64,000 nucleotides of DNA from Phlebotomus papatasi (GCF_024763615.1 NC_077222.1:106115417-106179416), one strand, 5' to 3'; positions 23,851 through 36,400 are shown, counted from the stretch's first letter. The notes: a model not told the origin generated them from the sequence alone. Program-made: numbers and translations.

Positions 23851-24323
23851 TTTTGAATATCCCTGATGCCGAAAATCATAAGCCGGCAATTTCGGTTCCG
23901 GCCGGCCCACCGGCCGTCCGGATGTCCGTAGTATTCAATATCTCTGGTTTGGAAAGAGATATCTTCATAATTTTTTTTTTAATTTATCTACTCGCACGTA
24001 CGACAATTTATGTGCTATTAGTTTTTTGAAAAACAGGTTCTAAACCAGTTAAAAATCGCGTTTTATAATTTATCTCGAAATCTAAGCATGCGATTTTGAA
24101 AATTTTATGTTTATGTTGTAGTCTAGAAAATCTTGACCAATTTTTAAAAAAAATTAAAACAATAGTTAAGAAGTTCTCGAAATATTTCGCTTTAAAGATT
24201 TCAATTTTAAGAAAATTTGCTAATAGCGTCAGGCGGGAGAAAAAGCGGGAGAAGCGGCGACGGACAAGCTTTTCCCATATAATATAGCACTCTCTCACTC
24301 TCCCTTTTTCTCTGTCTCTTTCC

Positions 24324-24349
24324 CTTTCTCTCTCTCTCTCTCTCTACAT
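24324..24349 (+). repeat. CT-rich microsatellite
   Basis: TCTCTCTCTCTCTCTCTCT follows CCCTTTTTCTCTGTCTCTTTCC. It is a simple repeat. Confidence 0.8.
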
Positions 24350-24399
24350 AGTGAGCCTAAAATCGAAGATTTGTAAGGTGACATATACAATTCGCGATC

Positions 24400-25255
24400 A
24401 GCGATTTTTTTCGCGGATCTTCGCGAGATGCGAATTTTTTCGAGGATTTTTGCGGGGCGTGAATTTTTTCGCGGATTTTTGCGTGACGAGTTTTTTCGCA
24501 GATTTTCACGGGGCCTGTATTTTTCGCGGATTTTCACGAGACGCGAATTTTTTCTCGGATTTTCGCGGGGCGCGAATGTTTTTACGGATTTTCGAGTGGC
24601 GTGTATTTTTTCGCGGATTTACGCAGGGTGCATATTTTTTCGCGGATTTTAAATAATAATAATAATAATAATGTATTTATTCACAATAATAGGATCATCC
24701 CTTTTACAATTGTGAAAGAAAAAAAAAGATAATAATAAAAAAAACTAAAATAAAAAAGGATAAAAATGAAAATAAGGAAAAATAAAGAGAGAAAAGGAGA
24801 GAAAAAAAAGAAAAGATTTTCCACATCCCAAGCTTCTCAGGCCTCTATTTGAAAAAATTGGCGAATGGCTGCAGCAGAAGTGCGCTTATCATTCGGTATG
24901 CTATTGTAAGCAGTAACACCTTTAACAAACAAAGTTTTATAAAGGCAGTCACTGCCCACTCTAGGCACCAAGAGTCCCCGCGGAAGATTTTCGCGGGGTG
25001 CGAAATATTTCTCGGATTTTCACGGGGACCCAATTTCTTCGCGGATTTTAGCGGGGAACGAAATTTTTCTCGGATTTTTTCGTGGGACCCGAATTTTTCG
25101 CGTATTTTCGCGGGGCGCGAATTTTTTCGCGGATTTTAGCAGGACCCAATGTTTTCGCGGATTTTCGAGGGGCGTGTATTTTTTTGCGGACTTACACAGG
25201 GCGCATATTTTTTTGCGGATTTTCACGGGGATTTTCACATTTTTTTCGCAAATTT
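24400..25255. repeat. CpG-rich minisatellite (TTTTCGCGGATTTTCGCGGG), split by a LINE
   Basis: Units of about 28-31 bp, variants of TTTTTTCGCGGATTTTCGCG plus GGGCGCGAA, fill 24,400-24,650 and 24,982-25,255. The two blocks are separated by a minus-strand retrotransposon. The array is strikingly CpG-rich against an AT-rich background. Several frames stay open across it on both strands (repeated FFRGF or FSRIF peptides), as expected for stop-free tandem units, so it is not taken as coding. Confidence 0.85.
24651..24981 (-). mobile_element. 5'-truncated non-LTR retrotransposon inside the minisatellite
   Basis: On the minus strand a frame ends LFVKGVTAYNSIPNDKRTSA, then AAIRQFF, and stops at 24,837-24,839. 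GVxAYNSIPxxIRxS is the kind of C-terminal motif seen in CR1/Jockey-type LINE polyproteins. Downstream come a pyrimidine-rich 3' UTR, TGTGAATAAATACATT and a (TAA)n-type tail (AATAATAATAAT on the plus strand, 24,651-24,672). The tail abuts the minisatellite block directly, showing insertion into an existing array. Confidence 0.75.
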
Positions 25256-25269
25256 TAGTTCGGATTTTA

Positions 25270-25395
25270 GATTTAGTTCGAAATTTCGAAACTACGTTTA
25301 AATGCTTCGAATATCAACGACTTCTTGTGCAAATAGAGTCCCATTTACTTTATAATCAAGACATTTTTCGAATATAAAATTCCAGCTCTGGGTGA
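25270..25395 (-). mobile_element. Repeat family F, reverse fragment
   Basis: GAATATCAACGACTTCTTGTG and AAATAGAGTCCCATTTACTT are the inverse of the family F left part seen at 8,705. It begins where the minisatellite ends. A smaller fragment lies at about 23,330-23,440. Confidence 0.5.
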
Positions 25396-25399
25396 GTGG

Positions 25400-27700
25400 A
25401 AAGAAGGGGAAGGCTTTCAAGCTTCGCACACACTCCAGATTTTCAAAAACTTCATTTTTTCTTACATTCAAGGAATTTGACTTGTGTATGAATGAGAGAT
25501 TTTGCCTTTCTACTTAATTAAGATTGATACTGTATAATTATTTTACTGACAAAATGAAAAGAATATAAAAAGAATCAAGGTTTTTGTTTCGATTTAAAAG
25601 TTCATTATTTTTTACTTCATCCGAAAACTTCTACATGAATCTAGTTTGAAGTCATTTACATTAAGAGTCGCAGTTTCTTCATAATGATCCATAAATTTAA
25701 CATAAGCTTTATATTGACTGCAAGATGATCATAAATTTGTCATATTTATGTTCCAATAACAAAATAAATCTGAATCAGGTCAAACACCCGTGCATTTTCC
25801 TCATAAATCCCGAATTGACCGGACTTTACCCAATCAAACTTAACTTTCAGATTTATTCATAAGCAAAGTTTTTTTTTAACACGATTTTCAGTGTATTCGA
25901 AAGCCATGTAGTATATAACCCTTTTTTCAAGATCTAACATTTAAGAATTAGAGCAGCAATTGCGATAACAGAATTTCTTCTACAACGGTGGAAAAGTTCA
26001 ATTGATGTCATTTAACTTGGGAATATATTCGAGCTAAAGTAGGGTGGTTGGGACAAGTATTGGGGAAAAAAATAGGGGAGAGACTGGGAATTCATGAGAT
26101 ATATTTGCTGATACAAATGAGAGGGAAGGAGTTATCTATGAGGAGGTCACAGCCACAATTTCATCGTTTGTACACTTTATCACTCTTGGGAAATAAAGGA
26201 GAATTCCACAGACACGGGAATATTCACAAGTGAAACTTGGTATATAGTGGCAAAAGTTGCATATATAGGTGACCCAATGGGTGAGGAAAAACCTTTTGTA
26301 GCGGATGGGGTTTTCAGGGAGGGAGGGGAGTGATTCTTGCAGGCACGAAGAGTCGGAGAATTGCATGATTCGATGCAATAAAACCCCGTGAGAATTTCAA
26401 CACAGGAAAACTCGAATATCCTATAGCGCTTTTGGTCCGTCACCAAAACCCAAACTAACATTTTACCCTTCTTACTCCGCTTAACCATATAAATTTCCCG
26501 CCCATAAATTTATTTATTCGGGCATTACTTTACCACTGACCGGGTAGGGGATGTTAGTATGAGACAAAGTAGAGACATACACAAAGTGCTTTAAATGTGA
26601 GACGATAGCATTAAAATTTATTTGCACATAATCATAGTCCATGGTTGAGTTTTTCTACCCCCCTTATTCAACGCCCCAGTGTGCAATTCTCGTCCCAAGC
26701 ACCACTTTCGCCACTTTTCTTGGGCAATCTTTCAACTGATCCACTATCAAGTGGGAGTTTTTCTAAAGAGAAGCAAGTGTAATGTTAACAAAAAAGCAAA
26801 ACGATTTAAAGTCTCTTCATATTCCTTTCAGTCTTATCCAAAAATCCCGCCTCGGAAATCGTGTCCTTCGACCACGAGTGGAACCTTAAGATAGTGCTGT
26901 CTAAAGAGAATGGAGTTTAGAATAAAGTGCAGGACATAGTGAATAACCTGCAAATAAATTTCTTCCATGACTCTCCCACTTTTTCATCCTGTGCACAGCA
27001 ATTAATTTAATCCATGGTCATAAATTTGCCCTCACAACCTAGACAAATTTCGATTGAGCTCAAAATCTTCCATAATATAATGTTACCATAACCTCTTCGA
27101 GCATCTACATCTATTCATCATTTCCATTTTGTATCACAAGATTGCAATAGACTACACAGAAAAATATTTTGTAAAATTGTTTGTAAATGTATGTGAATTC
27201 CTACAGAAAACTTACGACATGTTCGTAAATTTTTCAACCAACCAAAAAGTTCGTAAAAGTTTGCACTTTTTCACAAATCTACAGCCCAGAATATAAAACG
27301 AATAACTCGTGAATGGCCAACTTGACATGAGATCGATTTAAAATTGACATTTTACATGCTGAGTATAGGATTTTTAAGATTTTAAAACCTTATAACTTTG
27401 GGTATAATTAAATTTCCGGTATAATATTGACAGGGAAGGTAGGAAGTATCAACGAGCACCCGAAATGCGAAAAAAATGAATTTTGCAAAAAATCGACTTA
27501 TTCAACTCATATTCTTACAAGTCGAAATATTGTTGTTTCGGACCCTTGCTACTTGTCTTCCTGAGTGATTCCTTAAGTAACATCAAGATAGAAAAATTTA
27601 AAGAAAAAATATCAAGAAAATTTTTATATATCTAATCTCAATAAATTGAAAAGTGCTAGTGATGCTCTAGAGTTGCAAGCTGACCTTAGACATTTTCGAA
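25400..27700. other. Mostly single-copy sequence, no gene recognised
   Basis: The longest ATG-started frame is 102 codons on the minus strand (26,180-26,488). It begins MVKRSKKGKMLVW and has no recognised motif; I regard it as chance. AAGGGGAAGGCTTTCAAGCTTCGCACAC at 25,404-25,431 is a lone end of the TAGGGGAAGG TIR family. CACCACTTTCGCCACTTTTC at 26,700-26,719 is an isolated copy of the motif clustered at 33.9-34.7 kb. Confidence 0.4.
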
Positions 27701-27701
27701 G

Positions 27702-29224
27702 TAGGGGAAGGTTTTGTAGCTTCGTAATGTTGCAGCCTCGTAAAAGTTGATTTTTTCCCAAGTTACTAAATGAATTTCATCCATGAACATATAATCTAAA
27801 AGCTAGTCCTACATCTCACATTTCCTGGCAAACTTGGAAGCCTATGTCTTTTTTTCCTGGGTCCAAAAGACAAAAATAAAAAATGGACCTAAAATCGTAA
27901 TTCTGATGTGTAATATTTTATGCATTTTTGCACACTTCAAGTGTCTTTTCGAAAAAGATACTATTCCAAGTTATAGACGGTTTATTAGGGTTAATATTTA
28001 CAGTGAAAATCTTTTGCTTGATGGGGGTCGTTTTTGGGGGTGGAGGAAAATTCATAAAAATTACCACCCTTGCAGCTCAGGAAAATTGAATTTTGCAGAT
28101 TCGTAAAAACATCTGTCAAAATTACTGACAGATATTTGATTCATCAGAGATTCCACTGAATAAATTCACAAGAAAATTGGGATATTAAACAATTTTCACT
28201 AAAATCTCGAAGGAAAACACGCACTTCCCCATCAAAATGAGACTTCATCAGATGTTTTTATTTCACTTCTGTCAAATTAAATAGTAAATTTGAATCTTCT
28301 TATGGTAGGTGTGATTCTTTCATAGCCCATGCGGTGCGTTTTGAGAATTTTTCATCCAATTTGCTTTTTTTTCAAGCGGAATTTTTTCACATTTTACTTT
28401 AAATAAAAGAAAGAAAGAATCACTAAGAATCACTGATGTTCAAAAAATGTTCTGTAAGACAGATTCGAGACGTTAGAGAAAAACAAGGATTACAATGTGT
28501 GTGATTACTACATTCTGATTTGTGCAGTGATGAAACTAGATTGCTTATGGTAGATGTGATTCTTTAATTGCCACTTCGATGTATTTTGAGTATTTCTTAT
28601 TCAATTTTTCTTGTTTTAAAGTGGAACTTTACACATTTCACTTTAAATAGGTGGCTGGTCATTTTTGAAATCAGTTACGTCCGAAATATGTTCTATAAGA
28701 CTGTTTGGAGGTGTCAGAGAAAATCCGAGGATTACAATAGGTGTTATTATGAGAGAATCATACCTAACCAAGCTCTTAACTGACTTTCAGAATGCAGGGA
28801 AAAAATGGTGTTCCGAGTGTCGAAAAACATGTGTTAGAAAAATAGCTTAAAATTGATTTTTAATGCGTGATAGCTCCTACAAATGGTGAAAACAAGTAGA
28901 TGAAAGTTCCATCTAAGTAATGATGCCCAAATTTTTGTATTCGATGTAATGTTTTCGGAGAAAATGAGGCCTACAGAGATGGGAAAAAGTGGTATGAAGC
29001 TGAGTTAACCAGGGCACATTCGTAAAAAATGCCTCTACGTTTTCATTTTTCTGTAGAGGAAAATCCAAGGACTTCCAGGAATTTTGTGAGGCAGAATTAT
29101 GAACCCAATAAGTAAGAGATTTTTTTGATATAATGATATAATTGATTCGGTGTATGTGGCATTCAGTAAAAAATCTTAAATCTTGGATTACTTTTTTAAT
29201 ACGAACCTTCAAAACCTTCCCCTA
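27702..29224. mobile_element. 1.5-kb TIR element (TAGGGGAAGGTTTTG termini)
   Basis: The left end TAGGGGAAGGTTTTGTAGC and the inverse of the right end, TAGGGGAAGGTTTTGAAGG, match, and both continue with TTCGTA. No transposase is visible. The interior contains a duplicated 230-240-bp repeat at 28,306-28,775. Confidence 0.6.
28306..28775 (+). repeat. Two tandem copies of a ~235-bp repeat (GGTGTGATTCTTT)
   Basis: Units starting at 28,306 and 28,547 share GGTAG(G/A)TGTGATTCTTT, GTTTTAAA/CTTTAAATA blocks, ATGTTCT(G/A)TAAGAC and GAGAAAA-(A/T)CC-GAGGATTACAAT. The second ends in a GTGTTATTATGAGAGAATCAT palindrome. Related termini (AGGTGTGATTC, TAATCACACCT) occur at 20,264, 23,533 and 61,072, so it is a dispersed element. 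Confidence 0.6.
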
Positions 29225-29582
29225 AATAAAAGTTTCTAATTAACACACTGACTGCAAGACCCATACCAAGGGTCCGAAAATTGTTCTGAAAGGGTTTTTG
29301 ACGAATAAGAAGAAAATAGAAATCAATTAATAAAAAATATTGAAATTCGTTCAACGAAATCAACTTTAAATAATCGAAAATTACCGTAAAAAATATTTTT
29401 TTTAATCGAAATATCTCGAGAACTAGGATACCGTTAGGGAAATGTTCTTTCTTAAATTCGTCTAAAAGTGAAAATACCTCTACAAAAATATTCTATAATG
29501 ATCGAAAAAGCATAGGGGAAGGCCTTGGTGGTTCGCACATACGCTACCTTCAAATACTTCGTATTTGTTAAGTATTTCTCAC

Positions 29583-29728
29583 TTAAGGTGTCTACACACT
29601 GGGAGCAATTTTCGTCAAAAATTGCGTTTTTGACAGAAATTTGACGTTTTGCCCTACAACGCTGCAGGGAATTTCCTTCAAAAAAGCAATTTTTGACAAA
29701 AATTTCTCCCAATGTGTAGAGGCCATTA
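29583..29728. mobile_element. 146-bp MITE (GGCCTCTACACATTGGGAG termini)
   Basis: The inverse of the right end, TAATGGCCTCTACACATTGG, matches the left TTAAGGTGTCTACACACTGG. Both continue GGAG(A/C)AATTTT-GTCAAAAATTG. A relative with the same outer end but a different interior lies at 44,611-44,712. Confidence 0.75.
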
Positions 29729-29739
29729 GGCTCATTCAG

Positions 29740-30000
29740 GAGCCTATACAATCACGAGGTGTATGAGCGCTACCGAGAGGTAACTCTCGTCAAGAAAATA
29801 CTCCTCAATGGGTTCCGGTTCGCAAGAATGAGGACGATCTAGCATGGAAAGCCTTTAGGGACGGCCTCTATTCTAAGAGAAAACGAAGCCGACGCAGTGC
29901 GGAATTGGAGAACATTGGTACTTGATAGGCTTGATTGGCAACTACTACCGAGTCAGGCCGAGACTAGCCAATTGGTTGTAGCGCCGGTTGAGTATTGTTG
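29740..30000 (+). pseudogene. Probable non-LTR retrotransposon C-terminal fragment (frameshifted)
   Basis: A GC-richer island reads, across at least one frame change, RMRTI/NEDDLAWKAF, then SKRKRSRR, then NWRTLVLDRLDWQLL and SQAETS. The order RM..(R)..RWx..alDRxxWxxLLxQAE resembles the C-terminal domain of arthropod LINE polyproteins. The frames are broken and no 3' tail is evident, so assignment is by motif order only. Confidence 0.4.
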
Positions 30001-30363
30001 CGAATTTGGCTAGATACCACGACAGAAAGGAGGGAAACAAAGGCCAGAGAGTTTAACAGCTCAGACTAAGGGCCTTGACAGACTTGAGGATTAGCCGAGT
30101 AGAATAGAATTAGAATATTTAGCCTGTAAAATTCAGCAATAAGAATTTATCCATACTTGTCATTTACTTAGGACTTAGGATCATCAGTTAGAGGTCCTTT
30201 GCATAAATTTCCGTTACCTAATCCTTTATTTATCGATTTTTAAAACCTAAATACTCTCGAGGATCAGCCTGGGTCAATTTCAGCCTGAAGGCTTCCATGC
30301 TTAGGGAAGTGTTCGAAGCCAGAATGTGTGTGAATCCTGAAAGCCATCCCTACTATATTTCTA

Positions 30364-30616
30364 CACTGAGAGAAATCCGAAAAAGTTACAATAACATTCC
30401 GGAAATGTTAATTTTACCCTGCAGTATTGATCCGAAATCGGTGTAAATATTACCATTTTTAAGTGTATTGGGGGTTAAAGTTACCCTTCTTTCATGTTGA
30501 TTTTACCACTAAAAGGTGTAAAATTCACATTAAAAATGTTGATATATTTTTACACTTAAAAAGTGTTAAAGTTATGAGGAAAAAATGTTAATCGCACCCT
30601 CTTTTTTTTCTCAGTG
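30364..30616 (+). mobile_element. MITE family A, copy 3
   Basis: A 253-bp copy bounded by TA/CACTGAGAGAAATCC and TTCTCAGTG/TA. It is nearly identical to the 22,686 copy in the same orientation. The flanking TA supports TA target duplication. Confidence 0.85.
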
Positions 30617-32171
30617 TATCTAGTTCTGTCTCTAGAGAACTATTATACTGGATCTAATCAGTTACTGAAACTGTAAGTTCATTTGCAACAGTTCTGAATA
30701 GCATTCACTATCCTCAATTGAAAGTCATAACAAATTGTAGACGTGGTAAATTTTCCATTCACACTTAATTTCCCTCATTCTTTTTCCACAATCTTCCTTG
30801 GAGGAATGCAAGTAAAAACACTCCACAGGCTTTGAACTCTTTCAATTTAGAACAGAAGGTATCGGCAATGGTAAAAATTATGAATCTTCTGCAGCAATTG
30901 TTGCATCCCGCTGCGCACCTTTCGCCGTGAGCTTATCAGTTTTAGTTTTTGTCCATTCTGTGAATTTTCCATTCCCTTGATCCCTAACTTTTTCGACCAA
31001 ATGGTTGTGGGGATGCTTTTCATCAGTGGACCGTGTGAATATTTCCCTTTCATTGCACGCTGAACCAAAAAAAAATGCTACGCGACAGCATGGAAAAACC
31101 ATGGGAAGAAAAAACAGAATTCACAAATTTCCAAAGCTCCCTAAAAGAAGCTTTCGTGTGTGTTGAGAGGGTGGTGCTGAACAAAAAAAAATTGAAAGCT
31201 CTCCAGGGAATGAATATTAAGTGTGTTTGGTGGTGTGAGGTGGCTCTTTGTTTTTTTTTTATTTAACTCAAAATATAATTCACAGCATTTATAGGAGCAA
31301 ATATTGCGTGTCAACTAACAACTTAAGAGACGACATTTAAAGGGAGGGATGTGAAGGCTATAACTTTAAAATTTATCGTCGTTTAAAAAGTGGTTGAATG
31401 GTGAGGGGATGTTTCGGAGAAAAAGCCACATTAGCATTTTCATGCTTGTCGCAATACACAAGCTTTTTTTCTCAACGAGGGCGTGGGTCATGGGTGATGA
31501 AGTTGATTAAGAAAAATGTCTCATGACATTCAAGTGCTTTTTCCTCCCGAATATGCTTCTCTGGCCACGATTTACCATTTCACACCAAGAGACGTTAATT
31601 TTAAAATAAATTTTCTTTTAGTAACTATGATTCTAGATACACAAAGCATTATAATGCAAAAAAGTTAAATTTAATTTGAGTTTTAAATTCATCAAATTCA
31701 TAAATTATTTGTACATGTCTACAAAGGGTAAATAAAGCGATAATATCATTGGAAATGGGTTAAAAATATTCAACGATATTTATTGCGCTAATCTCACAAA
31801 TCATTAAAATTATTTGTTTTGTAATATTAATTATAGCCACCAATTAATCAAATTTTGAACAATATTTTAATTATTAAAAATTTAAATCAAATTGAGCTAT
31901 CAACTGAACTCAAATCAAAAAGCACTAAAAATTTTCACAAAATCGAAAAAGTAATTCTCGAATTTCGAGATATTCGTCATTAAAAAATGCACTTTAGAAA
32001 TGACACAAATTAGTCTTAATTTTGTTTTCATTGTGAAATTTGATTACTTCTTTTTAGAGTAAATTTTACTTATCTTTCGATGCACTAATTTTTGAAGAGT
32101 AATTTCAATTTTTCAGAGTATTTCTTACGGGTTTCGTTTTAAAATTTAATTTGCAAAGAAGAGTTAAAATT
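30617..32171. other. No gene or repeat recognised
   Basis: AT-rich and apparently single-copy. Frames at 30,847-31,266 (63-74 codons) carry no recognised motif. From 31,580 to 32,170 the sequence is very AT-rich and could be intergenic. Confidence 0.45.
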
Positions 32172-32387
32172 GGGGGAGATCGGGGTAGAATTAGCCACCA
32201 AATGAAATATTTGATTGCGTTTAATTTGTACAACAAATGTTTTTATGAGGCTTATAAGTATTTCAATGGATACTAAGGGAAGTATATATATAGAATAAAG
32301 AGTGGTTTCCTCAATATTCCTTCGAAGGCAAACTATGATACCACCATCTAAAACCATACTTGGCTAATTCTACCCCGGTCTCCCCTA
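32172..32387. mobile_element. 216-bp MITE (GGGAGACCGGGGTAGAATTAGCCA termini)
   Basis: The left GGGGGAGATCGGGGTAGAA is mirrored at the right by TTCTACCCCGGTCTCCCC, both continuing inward with TTAGCCA. The outer 15 bases match the right end of 12,971-13,162. Confidence 0.85.
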
Positions 32388-32600
32388 CTCTTTTTTTTCT
32401 AAAATTTTCGGAAAAACCAAAAAATTAAGACATTTCAGTTTATTTTAATGAGATAGAGACACTTAGACCGGGATACGGCTTTACTTGATTGTGATCAGAA
32501 TAGGCTACATTACTATTAAGTTTCTCACTGAGCCATCTCAAGGCTTAAGTCGTAAGTCTTTCTAGGACATAAGAGTGGTTTTAGGACGAGATTGGGTAAA

Positions 32601-33468
32601 AGAAGAATGGTCACAAGTATATGGGCGCTGGTCCCAGAATAGCCACAAACAAGAGTAGGCGTATTTTGTAGGTAATGATGTAAGATTAAAAAATCGCTAG
32701 GACCCAGGACGATAAACGCTGGTAGTCCTTGTAAAAAAAGACTTTATCCGTCTAAAAAATCGCTGTTTTAACAACGAATTACGCAAAAACGGCTAACGCG
32801 ATCTTGATGAAATTCGATATAGAGTCGGTGTATGACTTAAACTTTTTATCCAGGCATATCACCCTGTCCCGCCATCCACATTTCTGGTAGCCCCCATACA
32901 AAACGAGAGCATTTTACCTTATAACTCCTTTCTAAGAGGAGATAGAAAGCTGAAATTCGATATTAGAACAAAGCTTAAAGAAAGCATTTTAACCATGCAT
33001 ACCAAACCCTTCCTACATCTTCCCTTCTGGTAGCCCCAATACAAATTGAAACCATTTTGCCTAACAACTCCTTTCTGAGAGAAGGTAAAAACCTAAAAAG
33101 CGGCATGGGAACAAAGCTTTGGGATGACACTTTAATCATGCATACCACCATCCCCAACTCACTCGTCTGATAATCCCGTATAAAGTGAAATTCCTTCGCT
33201 CCAATTGTTAATAAAATGTACTTAAATGCATATTAGTACAATTTATGTGGACCGAATTTCATCAAGATCGCTTTAGCAGTTCTTGTACAGTTCGTTGTCA
33301 AAACAATGATTTTTCGGAAGGATAAAGTCTTTTTTACAAGGAATCCCATCATTTATCGTCCTGGGTCCCAGAAATTTTTCAATCTTGTATCAGTACCAAC
33401 AAAACGCGCATACTCTCATTTCTGGATAAAGATGATCCTGTGCCCATATATACCTTTGACTGTTCTTC
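32601..33468. mobile_element. 0.87-kb element with ~185-bp TIRs and internal duplication
   Basis: The left arm (32,640-32,830) has TAAGATTAAAAAATCGCTAG, GACCCAGGACGATAAA, AAAGACTTTATCC and GCGATCTTGATGAAATTC. All recur inverted at 33,240-33,425. Between the arms are about two units of 130-140 bp, each with TCTGGTAGCCCC, ATACAAA, AACTCCTTTCT and ACCATGCATACCA-type blocks. It is non-coding and the fold-back structure is clear. Confidence 0.75.
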
Positions 33469-33469
33469 C

Positions 33470-36400
33470 TTCTAGGAAATAGTTTTTATTCTCTAGAACT
33501 TTTAGTTCTATGGTTTAGAATATTGGCCCCAGAACAAAAGTTTTTACCTATACCAATGTCTAAAGCGCGTGCACGTTAAGATTGCACCCAAGAATAATAC
33601 TTTAAAAACAAAGTCTACATAATAATAAAAAAAAAGAAAAATATTTCTTGAAACTCTAATTCATTGTAGATTTATTAGATATATTAGTTTTTTTATTCAA
33701 GTATTTGATTGTCGAAATCTCGAATCTTCTTCTTGAGTCCTCCCAGCAAGATCTGTACAAGATCATTATCGAGATTCTTGGTTGTTTAATTTCATTTTTT
33801 CTTGAAGTTCATCCAGGTTTCTGGGCAGTGATTTTACTGTCGAGGAAACGAAGAATCACCCCCCCGGACGGTCTGGCGCGAGGTAAGGTAGAATCACAAC
33901 TTCTCGCCAGTGCCCCACTTTTCGCCACCTATATTGAAATCGCTATTTTTCGCGATTTATAAAATAAATCAGTCGCAAAGATATTTGTATTTTTACTGCT
34001 GCTACGATTTTGAGAATTTTTAAGAGCAATATTTTAAGCAAGTGCATCGAATCCAATATTTCTCACCAAATATATTAAGTATCATCAAATTTTTATTAAG
34101 CAAAATATACCTTTTTGGATAAATAATTTGACTATTGAATATTTAATTACACTTGTGGAATACATGAAATTTGTATTTAATTAATTAATATTTCATTTTA
34201 CATTATTTTCATATAAAAATGAGGCATGGCGAAAAGTGGTAATATTCTGGAGTTGATTTTACCACCTGTCGCCATCTCTTTTCAATAGGCGACGCTAACT
34301 TCACTTCGTAGATTCTCAATTGTCAAATCTGCATTGTTTACTTTCTGCAATAGACCTATAATTTGATTTCTCAAATAAAAGTGAAGAAAAATCATTTAAA
34401 GTGAGTGATAATAAGGTGATCATGAGGAAAACGAAATGCCAACATTGCCTAAAAAATCAATTTCGGACCTTTTCAAGTGGGTGGCAAGAAGTGGTTACAA
34501 AACTGGCGAAAAGTGGTAAAAAGTGGCGACAAAGTGGTTATTTTTTGCATTGTTAATAAAAATCAGTTTTTTAAGTAGTTTAGCATTAAATTGTAGGACT
34601 ATTGTTTTCACGTATCTAGAGCTAATACATCTAAGTATCTTTACGTCAAATTTGAGTTATGTTGTAATAAGGGTTCTGAAGTTATAATAAAATGAATCCC
34701 TATTCTACCTAAACATGGCGATAAGTGGTTACTCCAGCCTATTTGTGAGTTTTCCAAGGTCCGCATAATTGATTCCAGGATTTTTTAGATACTTTTACAC
34801 GATCAGTTCCGTTCTCTTTTCTATTATTATTTCGTATCTTAGTGAAAAATTAACAGAATTTGATGAGAGTTTCACCAAAAGAACGGTAAAGACACGAGTT
34901 ACAATGTTATCATAAAACGAAACTGCGGAGCTAGTGACATCTGTCATAAAAATATAAAATCATTTGGTATAATCTTGTCGTGCACACGCTTTATATATTT
35001 TTCTCCTCAATCTAATCTTTATTTAACTAGATTCTACATAAGATACTACTGTATTTAAGGTGTAAATAAATTTCTATGTAGAAAGTATATCCGGGGCAAT
35101 CATCTCCAAGATATACCCCTAACAAAAAAAAAAGTATATCATTGAGTTTTTTTATATCGAAAATCGAAAATTTGAGATAAGATAATTTCAATGGTTTATA
35201 AGTTTAGGAATGAAAAGTTAAACTTTACTTGCTTCAGGCTTATTAATTGCAACTTAATACCCCTGAGGATGTAACTTTCTTTAGTTTCCAGTTTTTGTGG
35301 TTTTTGTTACGAAAATTTTATCTTGAAATGTGAAACTTCTTACCCTCTTTCTCTTTGAGGATTTTAGCATACAAGATAATAACTCACGATGAGCATAATT
35401 TGAGTTTCAAATTTCTCATAAATTTACTGTAATTTTTGACAACAATCTTAGCCTCGAGTTTGCAAAGTAAACCTCTTTCTCTTTTTCATTGGATAAACTT
35501 TCTCATCTTACTTTGATTCTCTACGTCAACAACTTTCAAACCCTTTTCTACGCAATCTACTCCCCCATAGACGGGTTTTTGAAATATAATCCAAAATGAT
35601 ATGCAATTAAGTTAAATTTATTTGGTGTGTGTATCTGTCTGCATTTAAGTTATTTTATTTAGGTTTTGAGTGCACAATTACGAGTTTTATGGATTTATGG
35701 CTTTTCTTCTCATATCTCTCTCAGACCATGTTCACATGAATGTTAAAGCTAATATCATTTTCCCAAGCTCCTTTACCACCCTTTTTGGGAAGGGTGTGCT
35801 CATTCTCTCCACATTCGTGGGTTCTGAGGGTTTGGGGTTGTTTTGTATGTGAAGCTAATAAAGCTCATTATTGCCTCTGTAAAATTCCTGTTTTACCATG
35901 AGACACACGTGGATTAATAGGTCGGGTTAGGCGGGGTATGGGATGAGGTTTATTTGATGAAGGTGATATAGTGAGAGGATATTGTGCCTTAGCGAATGAA
36001 AATGAGAACGTGAAGAAAATTTGGAAAGGGTTTGAAATCCATAAAGAAAATTTCATTGACGTGTTTTCGTTGTCTCCCTTACTACATCCGTATCACTAGC
36101 AATAAAACAGAAAACATGGATAGATATGCTCTTTTAATGGTCATCTCCTTAATTGATATTGATTGAAGTGGCTCGAGGGTTTGTCATTAGTGGGAAATAT
36201 TACTGAGAAGTTAGTGGGAAAAACCTAATAAATGGTTGTTAATTGATCACTAAGAACAACTCAAATGATACTTAATGAACTTATTACACCAAAAAGCTCT
36301 GGTTTTTCACTTCAAGCTGCGACTTTTTCTGCTTTAGTGCTCCAAACCGTGATTTCCACTTCTTTCCCATGTCCAAAACCAATAAAATATCAATATAGCA

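Larger units (their letters stand above)
29513..30355. mobile_element. 0.84-kb TIR element (TAGGGGAAGGCCTT termini) with nested insertions
   Basis: The left end TAGGGGAAGGCCTTGGTGG, followed by TTCGCACATACG, aligns imperfectly with the inverse of the right end TAGTAGGGATGGCTTTCAGG, followed by TTCACACACATT. Both continue with TACTTCG/CACTTCC. Inside sit a 146-bp MITE and a GC-richer LINE-like fragment. Relatives of the ends occur at 25,404 and 55,410-55,870. A family A MITE lies 8 bases beyond its right end. Confidence 0.6.

Noticed and set aside
26180..26488. 102-codon ATG-started minus-strand frame as a gene
   Set aside because: No recognised motif, no splice or promoter context, and overlapping alternative frames of similar length. 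Composition looks like chance.
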